Source of the DNA: Neoceratodus forsteri
Taxonomy: Eukaryota > Chordata > Ceratodontiformes > Ceratodontidae
NCBI GenBank assembly: GCA_016271365.2
Contig: JADMNL010000022.1
Location: 221,750,501 to 221,814,500, forward strand
Direction: 5' to 3'
Length of the DNA: 64,000 nt
Shown: positions 56,430 to 64,000 of the stretch, piece by piece
Layout of the letters: each line of letters begins with the position of its first letter
Position numbering within the stretch: the first letter of the stretch is position 1
Translations under genes and position numbers: made by a program
The notes under the pieces: generated by a model
Database searches by the model: none
Seen by the model: only the letters and a program-made list of their open reading frames with translations
Told to the model about the DNA's origin: nothing

Positions 56430-56990
56430 GTTTAAATTTCTGAAGTTTCTAAGATTCTAAGATGTAGCTCTCTAGTAGTTTGTCCAACATAATATTTGTC
56501 ACACTGACATCTAATAGCACACACCACATTTGTACTTTGACACATAATAACATCTCTAATTGTTATCCTTTTATTTGTTAAAGGATTTGTGAATTCTTTC
56601 ATTTTACATGTATTACTGCAATGTGTGCAGTCCCCGCAGGGGTAGTTTCCTTGTGGAATGGTTCTAAGACTGAAATCTGATTCACTTTCTTTTTTATCCA
56701 CAAGATACGAGTGCAATAAACTGTCTTTAATTGTCTCACCTTTTTGAACTACAATTAAAGGAATATTTGGAAATACTTATTGGCTTCAGGGTGTTGATTT
56801 TAATAATTTCCAGTTACTCTGCATAATCTTTTTAATCCAACCAAATGTCGCATTATGTAGTGCTGAGAAAACTACCCCTGGCGGTGTTTCAAAAGACTTT
56901 GTTTTTTTTTTTCAGCAAGAAGGTGTTGTCTTGGTATTCCATTATACTTATCCTGAGCCTCATTTAATATCTTATTTCTATAGCTCCTTT
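56430..56990 (-). pseudogene. Penelope linker and GIY-YIG endonuclease
   Basis: Reading leftward: FGWIKKIMQSNWKLLKS (about 56840-56800), NIPLIVVQKGETIKDSLLH (56765-56710), then in the 56432-56716 frame CGDCTHCSNTCK (Cys cluster), NVVCAIRCQCDKYYVGQTTR (the GIY-YIG core, here VVCAI...YYVG) and ELHLRILE. The domain cuts target DNA. The frame ends early at 56432, before the full nuclease is complete, and there are stops upstream. Confidence 0.8.
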
Positions 56991-56993
56991 GCT

Positions 56994-58583
56994 CAGACCT
57001 CCTTGGAAACAAGACCCTTCAGTACAGAGAGAGTCAGAGAGGAACTGGACAGGATAAAAGAGGAGAAGGCCATGGGGCTGGGCAGGCTGCATCCATGAGT
57101 GATCAGGGAACTGAGAGAGGAGCTGGCTGCCCCATTGGCGAGACTGTTCAACCTGTCTTTGGACACCAGGAGGGTGCCAGAGGACTTGAAATGGGTAAAT
57201 GTTGTGCCGATTCACAAAGGAGGAAGCAGAGACATGAGGGAGAGCTACTGCCTGGTCAGCCTCACTGCAATGGTGGGGAAGTTCATGGAGCCACTCATCA
57301 GGGAAAGGGTAATGGAGTACTTGGAGGTGAATTGGGTGCTGGACAAAAATCAGCATGGTTTCACTAGATGGAAGTTTTGCCAGACTAACTTAATCAAACT
57401 CTTTGACTGGGTGATGCAGGTAATCAACCAGGGGGGCCTTCAACACCGTATCCCACAGAAGGCTGGTCAACACGATGGAAAGTATGGAGGTGCAAGACAA
57501 AATAACTAGATGGGCATAAAACTGGCCATGGGATAGAAGCCAAAGGATAGCAGTTAATGGTGAGCACTCAAGGTCTGGGTGGGTGGGTGATGAGTAGGGT
57601 ACCCCAGGGGTTGGTGTTGGGGCCACTCCTATTCAGCATCTATATAGGCAACATAGCAGATGGTCTGAAGGGATGTATGGCCCTCTTTGCTGACAACACA
57701 GAAATCTGCAACAGAGCTGACACTGAAGGGGGGGGTGAAGACATGAGACAGGACCTGAGGATGCTGGCGGGATGAGCGGAGACCTGACAACTAAAGTTTA
57801 ACATTAGTAAGTGTGCAGTGATACACTGGGGCATAGAAACCTGAGGATGGGATGCACACTCAGTGGGGGGGGGTAGTCATGGTTACAGAACAGGAAAGGG
57901 ATCTAGGGGTAATAGTCTCCAGTAACCTCGAGGTGGGGAAGTAGTGTACAGGGGTGGTGAGGAAGGCTTATGGGATGTTGGCAAGTATAGGCAGGTGAAT
58001 CACTAGCAGGAGGAGGGAAGTGCTGGTGCTCCTGTATCAAGCCATAGTGAGACCGCATCTTGAGTATGGAGTCCAGTTTTGAAGGCCTTACTTGCGCAAA
58101 GACAATGACTTGGTTGAAAGAGTTAAGAGAAGAGTGACCAAGATCATGCCAAGGATGAAGAATATACCATATGAACAGAGATGTAAGGAGCTGGGACTCT
58201 ACATATTGGAGACCAGAAGGGAGTGAGGGGACATGATATTGACCTTCAGATACATCAAAGGGATAAAAAATGTGGACCCAGGGTGATTACTCCACATGAG
58301 GGAGGGCACCATTACACGGGCGCATGGCCTGAGACTTCGGGGGTGTACTTCAGAGGTAACATGAGAGGGTGATTCTTCACTAAAAGGGTGGTGGATGCCT
58401 GGAATAGGCTTCTGGAGGAGGTGGAGGGGGATGAGGCCATTGCGGTCTTCAGTATGTCATGGGATAGGCATAAGGGGTTACAAGGGAGTGGGGGGTGCTC
58501 AAGGTTAGCAGGGGGTAGGGAGACTTGATGGGCCAAGGGGTCCTTTTCTGCCATCAAGTTCTATGATTCTGTGATTTTATGAA
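56994..58583 (+). mobile_element. CR1 LINE, 5'-truncated, inserted in the Penelope element
   Basis: CTCCTTTGCT (56984-56993) and CTCATTTGCT (58584-58593) flank it: a 10-bp duplication with one mismatch. The 3' end is GCCATCAAGTTCTATGATTCTGTGATTTTATGAA, a TCTATGATT-type CR1 terminus. It begins in the RT N-terminal region. Confidence 0.87.
57000..58250 (+). pseudogene. CR1 reverse transcriptase relic
   Basis: RVREELDRIKEEKAMGLG (57025-57080), LREELAAPLARLFNLSLDTR (57108-57167), VGKFMEPLIRERVMEYLEV (57276-57330), QHGFTRWKFCQTNLIKLFDW (57349-57408), then a frame loss around QGGLQHR where the LDF(S)KAFD block should be. SRVPQGLVLGPLLFSIYI (57590-57645) and ALFADNTEICNRAD (57680-57720) follow; FADD has become FADN. 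C-terminal GVQF-RPYLRKDNDL wording near 58070-58110. Confidence 0.82.
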
Positions 58584-59420
58584 CTCATTTGCTGCGGTCT
58601 GACAATCATTAACAGTTGTACAATTCTTTTTTAAAAGTAGATATTGTCCAAATGGAATACTTTTTAAAAGTCTCTTTGGGTGTGCACCATTATTTTCCAA
58701 GTAAGTGTTTTTATCAGTAGGTTTTCTATATGTTTTTGTCAACATTCTACATCTTTATAAATTTCCAAATCTAGAAAAATGAATGTTGGTCATCAAATTG
58801 CAATGTGAATTATATACTTGGATTTACCTTGTTCAGATACTTGTGAAAATCAATCAACTCCTCATTAGTTTCTTGCAACAGAAAAATCTAATTATCTATG
58901 TATCTTTTATATAGACTTATTTTAGCCCAATGTGGATTTTTATTATTTGTAATAAAGTTGTTTTCAAATGTTTACAATTCACAAAGGATGGGGCCACAGT
59001 AGACCACATCACTTTACCTTTGATCAGTAAACAATAACTGTCATCAAAATTTAAAATACTTCATAGAAAGTACAAATTTTGCACAATCAATCAGGAAATC
59101 GGTTCTGTGTTTCTCATCCAAATTTCTCACATTTAGTACTTCTCTAATTGATTGTAATCCTTCTTACTGTGGGATTGATGTATAAAGATCTGCTACATCC
59201 ATTATTACAATCTTAACATTCTGGAGGACCAACTGTTGTTTATTGAGTTCTTCCAATGTATTAATAATAGCCCTGGTGTCCTGTAGATATGAAGGCATTT
59301 TTGAGACAAACTCTCATAGATGGTTGTCAAGATAGCATGATGAAGGCTTCAGGATGGAGCCTTTGGCCTTAGTGTTTATTACACCTGTTACCTTGTAAAC
59401 CTACACCACTATGGTGTTAT
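58554..59420 (-). pseudogene. Penelope reverse transcriptase
   Basis: Reading leftward: VSKMPSYLQDTRAIINTLEE (about 59315-59255), VIMDVADLYTSIPQ (59213-59172; the D of the first catalytic block), ETNEELIDFHKYLN (58885-58840), FLDLEIYK (58780-58755), then LTKTYRKPTDKNTYLENNGA (58742-58683), HPKRLLKSIPFGQYLLLKKN (58682-58623) and DCQTAANEF. These are standard Penelope RT blocks. Stops occur at several places. Confidence 0.82.
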
Positions 59421-59574
59421 CATCAGTCCAATGAAAAGAAGCACTACCATCTCTTGGAAAACATTGAACTGCTCTGGCTGAGGGCCATCATTCACATAGT
59501 GTACAGGGGGCACATTCTCACCGAATTCTAATGCAAATAGTAAAGTCTGCTAAAGTGCAATTTAGCGTCCCAAT

Positions 59575-60094
59575 TTGGTTTTTTATATAGCTTTTTATCC
59601 CAGTGGCAACCCCACATCCATCCCCACCTCCCCATGACCCGCACTCACCTCCCCCAGAGCACCCCTGAAGCAAGTCCCCCCTCAGATTCCTCCCTATGGT
59701 GGAGTTGGAGCAGGATGGCAGCACAATCCCAGGGAGCTGTCCATAGAGGTGCTCTGCCATTGGGCCCCATTTTCCATTTTCTGACCTGTTTCCCCTCAAC
59801 ATGGTGTCATGTCTGGACATGTTCATTGAGGCACACATGCCCTGTGGTACTGCAGCCCCTCCCTTTAAGTTGCTGTGTTGTCTGCAGTACCACCTGGCTT
59901 TCACCTGGTGGCAGTCAAAGGTTGAGTTAACTGGCCACTCCCCCCCTGGAAATAAGAGCAGTCCAGGGGCTGCTTAATCCTCTCCCACCCTGCCAACCAC
60001 TGTCAACCTGTGCTAGTTTCTGAACATGGCTCACCGGTGTGGCAGAAGGTAAGGCTATGAATGCCTGAGCCTTCTATGCCACTGGGCTGGCTTC
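59575..60094 (-). mobile_element. Long SINE family, copy 4
   Basis: On the minus strand: GCCAGCCCAGTGGCATAGAAGG, then CACACCGGTGAGCCATGTTC and AGAAACTAGCACAGG match the 5' part of the 20466 copy. The body includes ATGTCCAGACATGACACC. The tail is GATAAAAAGCTATATAAAAAA (59577-59598). Length is about 520 bp, so the long body is shared between copies. Confidence 0.65.
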
Positions 60095-60102
60095 CCCGAT
60101 TT

Positions 60103-60481
60103 TAGTGCTGTGTGGAATTTTCAAATTCCAACAGAATGAAATTCCACGGAATTCTCAAAATGTCACTGAAATTCCACAGAATTTAACCACAAATGGAATG
60201 GTGAAATTATGTAGTAGAAAATAGTTGTGAAATGATTTTTTTGCAGAAAAAATGCTGTTCCACAGAATATTATTTCTTGGATCTCAACATTTTATGCAGA
60301 AATTGTTGCGGAATAATTTTCCATGGAAAAATAGCTTTTTCTGTGGAATATTATTCTGTGAATCACAGTATGATGTGGAATTCTGCAGGAGAACCAGTTA
60401 AATTCTGGTGGAAATTCCACCGGCGGAATTGCCATTATACACTAATTTTGCCGGCGGAATTCTGCATTCCGCACAGCACTA
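60103..60481. mobile_element. hAT-like MITE, copy 2, perfect 8-bp duplication
   Basis: TAGTGCTGTGTGGAATTTTC on the left, ...GCATTCCGCACAGCACTA on the right, flanked by CCCGATTT on both sides (60095-60102, 60482-60489). 379 bp, A/T-rich, made of GGAAT-containing words. It matches 54279-54642 throughout. An 8-bp duplication plus TAG...CTA ends fits the hAT superfamily. Non-autonomous. Confidence 0.9.
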
Positions 60482-60489
60482 CCCGATTT

Positions 60490-62666
60490 GTTTTTAATTC
60501 TTCCCCCCAACAAATTATCTTGCTATAATGTCTCTACATGATGTCTGTGTGCATCAATGTGTTTATGTTTGGGGGAGCTGGGATACCAACCAGGATGGTG
60601 GCTGAGCAACCAACAGAGCCTGGTGTGTGGCTGACAGGGTTACCACCTCTCCTAATTTTGTCAAGACAGTCCTGGTTTAGGGCACTTTGTCCTTCTAAAA
60701 GGAGGGCAATGCAAACTGTCCTCATATTAAACCAGAAAATAAATGTTGTAATACTTTCCTCTAGAAGTTGCAGTAAACTTAGGTACCTTAAATAAAATAC
60801 CTCAGAATTATAGGAAACAATGAAAATCAACATGAAGAAGTAAAAAACTAAAAATGTAGTCTTAGTTCTTATTATTTAGAGAAAAAAAAGTCTGTTATAT
60901 TAGCTAAAGTTGCATATTGTCATATGAAAAACAGCATATTTCAGTAAGATATGTCCTTATTTTGACTTCTTATAAGGAAGTTACCCTAGAGCTGGGCAGC
61001 TAATCTGACTGGGGTGGGGGTAACAGGAACATTGCACATGGGAGCAGTGCAGGTGGCACAAGGTAGGGAGGTAAGTAAATGGCAGGCAAGGGTAGTGCAG
61101 ATGGTACACCATGGGTGGTAAGGTGCTGGCAAGCACAATACATTGCAAACATGCACTCTTTTGGTTTAAGTGCTTTCCATGGCAACCGCTTTATGCCTAC
61201 ACAAGCTTGTTGTGTATGGTAGCCCATGCATTATCCTCTACATTGCTGTAAAAAATGACACGGTGAGTAACAAATACTGCTGCTTTAAGTGCCTGATCCA
61301 TGAATGGATCCACACTCACAGAGGGGTGACTACACAGAACAAGATGCATGACGGTCCCATTCTGCACATGTTAAGAACTCCATGCATACTTAGTACCTCT
61401 GCCCCAGAACACATGCTGCTTGCACAGCTATGCAACCCACAAGGATGGGAGCAGGCAAGTGGGTAGAGCATGCATGTGCAGGGTGCTGAACACAAACTTC
61501 ATACTGTGGAGGTAGAAGTTATGAAAAGTTGGGAGCTTTGTTTCATGAAATGCTTTTCAAAATCTTTCAACTTTGCAAAGTTCTTTGCATAGCAATGTGC
61601 CTATTTTGCAGAGACAACACAAAGTGGAATGATGCCAGTGAAGTTGCTGGCAAAGTCTCACTTCACATAGTTTTTGCTGAGCAAAGTAGCACTTTGACAA
61701 GAACTATGCAAAGTGACTGTATTGGAAAAAAAATCCTGTTTCCAAACACATCTGCAGCCCTTAACCCACTGTGTGACATTCTGACATCACCCTTCACATG
61801 CCACAATCCACCACACTGCTGCCACCTTCTGCTTAAAAACACACCTACCCCTCCCTGCAACTTTCACTGCCAAAGTAAGTTAATTATTGAATTCCCTTAC
61901 CCCACCTGCATTTGCAAAAACACTCTCCAGACCTTCCCTCACCCAACCTGACCATGATGATGACTCAACCCCCCCCCACGCAACCCCCCTCTGGCCCCCA
62001 CTTCCTTTCTCCCTCTTGAGCACCCCCATAAATCTTGATTTGAAGCACCTGTAACAGAGAAAACCATCCCTGTTGCAGTGTCTGCTCTGTCCAGTATAAG
62101 TATCAGTAATAGCATGAACGAATGGTAGCATTTTTGCTTATACTAAAATCTGCCATTACTGCTTGTCCAGTAGAGCTTGAATGTATTGTAATTCAAGACA
62201 TGTACAGAAATAAAGACAACTGTGATTTGTTTAAGGGAAGGCAAGATAAGATTGCCTTAGCCAATCAGTTTTGTATTTAAAAAACCCAAATCATTTGTCT
62301 ATCCACATGGTCATTTGAAATGCAGGAATTCCCACCTGGTGATGTATTCGAGCTCATCCACAGTAAACAGCATCCAAAAGTATAACATTTTTCTGGTAAA
62401 AAAAAATAATTAAATCCACTACAAATTAGTGCAATTTACTTTTGACTGGCATACAATTAAAAAACAGGGTTATTTGCAGACAAAAAAACACACTATTTTA
62501 AACAAATGAAAACTATATTGGCTCCTCATTACTCTGAAAATCTCCATGTATCTATGAACCAGTAAAGTATGCACAGGTACAGTATAGGCTTTGCCCCACT
62601 CTGATGTATTCGGTTCTGGTGAAATGTGGCACATTACAGGAGTAGCACAGTCAAAATGTGCAAAAA
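60490..62666. other. No recognised feature
   Basis: Small ORFs only. 60645-60730 (CAGGGTTACCACCTCTCC, GACAGTCCTGG) reads like old interspersed repeat, but I could not place it. Pyrimidine-rich stretch at 61940-62030. Confidence 0.45.
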
Positions 62667-62966
62667 CATATGGGGCCAGATATTCAAAACTTTGCCCCGG
62701 GGCTAAATTAACACTGCCTGGTAGGCAAACTTAGCCCAGAGCAGAAAGCAAGCTATATTCAAAAGGAATAGCCTGGAACAAACAGCTTCTGAATATAGCA
62801 TGGAAATGGACTGGGCTGGGAGTGCAGGGCAAACTTAGCCCTGGAATATGACAGCTCTGAATATAGCAACCAGGAAGTGCAAACCACAACAGCAACACAG
62901 TGCACAGTGATGTGAAGGTAGGTAGAAGCGAACTATGTGGCCAATGTGTGTGCCAGCAAATGTGTG

Positions 62967-63360
62967 GACCCAGTGCAGCTGAAGGCAGCAGTGCATGTGA
63001 AAGTTCAGTGTTCAAAACTGTATAATATTCCTTGAACTGTTTGTGCAGCGCTAACATGTTTGCACGGGCTTAGTGCAGGGCTAAACTGTTAGCCCAGTGC
63101 AAACATGTTTGCCCAGTGCTAAACTTTGCCATATTCAAAAGTGACATGAAAATGAGCCTACTTAGGTAGTCTCTGGGCAAACATCCAGATTAGCATCTCA
63201 TTATGCCCTGATTTGCATGCAGCTTGCACCGAGCTAACGGTTTAGTCCTGCACTAAATCCCTGCAAACGTGTTAGTGCTGCGAAAACAGTTCAAGGAATA
63301 TTATACAGGTTTGAACACTGTACTTTCGCATTCACTGCTGCCTGCAGCTGTACTGGGACA
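62967..63360. repeat. Inverted repeat, ~135-bp arms
   Basis: Left arm 62967-63102, with GTATAATATTCCTTGAACTG at 63020, pairs with the right arm 63220-63360, with CAGTTCAAGGAATATTATAC at 63287. Identity by eye is about 85%. The spacer (63103-63219) repeats GCCCAGTGC and TTTGCCC words. The phrase GGGGCCAGATATTCAAAA at 62670 upstream looks like a DNA-transposon end, but the matching right end may lie beyond the window. Two small ORFs starting ML(A/V)L(H/R)KQFKEYYT are just the two arms read in opposite directions. Confidence 0.75.
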
Positions 63361-64000
63361 ACACCCCATAGGCACAGATGGTGGTGGTGCTGCATGCAAC
63401 TGTCACGCTGTAGGTCATGCTACAGTACACAGCAGACACAACAGTAGCAAGGAGGTCAGTAGTGTGTGGACACAGCACTACCTATGGTGTGTAGGGCAGT
63501 GCTGATGACTGCACTATACACAGTGACAGGCCCAACATGCAGGTGTTTACTGACAGTGGACATCACTGTTACGCTGTTGTGTGACCCACAGATGCTGCAC
63601 CTCTGGCATGGGATGCTCACAGTGACATATACATGTCCAGCTTTGTGTGCTGTGGCAGTTGTACAGCTCTGTGGTATGTGGACCGGGGGGGGGCATATAT
63701 TATCAGAAAGGCACACTGGTGTTGAGGTATTCCCAATACTGGCCCATGTACACTGCATGATGTGTCCCAGCCTTGTGGCCACACCTGGTCTGTGGCACAG
63801 CCTGGCCACCTGTACACTCTACCCTCAACATCCTCCATGCCCACAGTACTGCATGTGTATGCTGGCATCTGTTGGTGGCCACAAAAGAGTGGTCCACATG
63901 TGTGTGTGCTGTATGGTCACACTGCCATGCTGTCCACTGGCAGAAGGGTCACCACTTACTGCCTGGCATGGCTGGGACTGGTGACAGATGATGGCATCAT
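63361..64000. other. No recognised feature, possibly inside a transposon
   Basis: Overlapping ORFs run in three frames (63466-63984 and others), with many Cys, His and Val codons from TGTG-rich sequence. No family motif seen. It could be the body of the element whose inverted repeat lies at 62967-63360, running off the window. Confidence 0.35.

Larger units (their letters stand above)
56340..59480 (-). mobile_element. Penelope-like element, split by a CR1
   Basis: A minus-strand RT (59400-58554), then after the CR1 insertion the thumb/linker and GIY-YIG endonuclease (56980-56430). Penelope-like elements code RT followed by GIY-YIG. The 5' end lies beyond about 59400 and was not found; terminal repeats were not found. 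Confidence 0.8.

Noticed and set aside
59518..59930. A 128-codon minus-strand ORF and a 98-codon plus-strand ORF.
   Set aside because: Both lie in the body of a SINE copy; the other copies do not keep the frame.
1..64000. CRISPR array, operon, prophage or other prokaryotic system.
   Set aside because: The content is typical of a vertebrate nuclear genome: LINEs, SINEs, MITEs, microsatellites, no compact genes.

Overview
This window looks like a repeat-rich stretch of a vertebrate nuclear genome, with no convincing host gene, tRNA or rRNA in 64 kb. The mix is CR1 and L1 LINEs, a Ty3/gypsy relic, a Penelope-like element, a DIRS/Ngaro-like hydrolase fragment, tRNA-derived SINEs, hAT-like, piggyBac-like and TA-targeting non-autonomous DNA elements, and many (TA)n tracts. 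That suggests a large amphibian or other non-mammalian vertebrate genome. A caecilian is my guess from the CR1 3' ends, with low confidence.

Layout. 0-2.4 kb: a fold-back element with tandem-repeat arms, split by a long SINE, then relics of a composite repeat. 2.4-8.8 kb: a plus-strand copy of that composite, (TA)n at both ends, with an almost full-length minus-strand CR1 inserted in it (5-bp duplication). 8.8-9.9 kb: low-complexity repeats. 9.9-11.3 kb: a 5'-truncated CR1 (+). 11.9-16.4 kb: a second, different CR1/L2-type LINE (-). 16.4-19.3 kb: possible LTR debris and a 29-bp tandem repeat. 19.3-22.6 kb: CR1 (+) split by a tRNA-type SINE with a clear target-site duplication. 25.0-26.8 kb: a ~1.4-1.8-kb repeat called R here, with a CORE-type SINE in it. 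26.95-36.3 kb: a decayed gypsy element whose gag is split by 5.4 kb of two tandem composite repeats. 37.7-52.4 kb: an L1 bounded by an identical 12-bp duplication and carrying nested insertions (CR1, a CR1 that itself holds a CR1 and a piggyBac-like MITE, and a second R copy). 52.6-64 kb: a CR1 remnant, two hAT-like MITEs, the SGNH fragment, SINEs, a Penelope-like element split by a CR1, and a final inverted repeat.

How the parts relate: every protein-coding trace belongs to a mobile element, and most are broken. The nesting gives relative ages: gypsy before the composite, composite before the 4-8 kb CR1, L1 before CR1 before the CR1 fragment and piggyBac-like MITE, and Penelope before its CR1. 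The most unusual signal is the composite family: fold-back GAGGC ends with TA duplications, a long non-coding body with internal subrepeats and a hexamer-phased tract, and (TA)n at nearly every outer boundary and at the junctions between copies. All family calls rest on reading motifs by eye; no database search was run.
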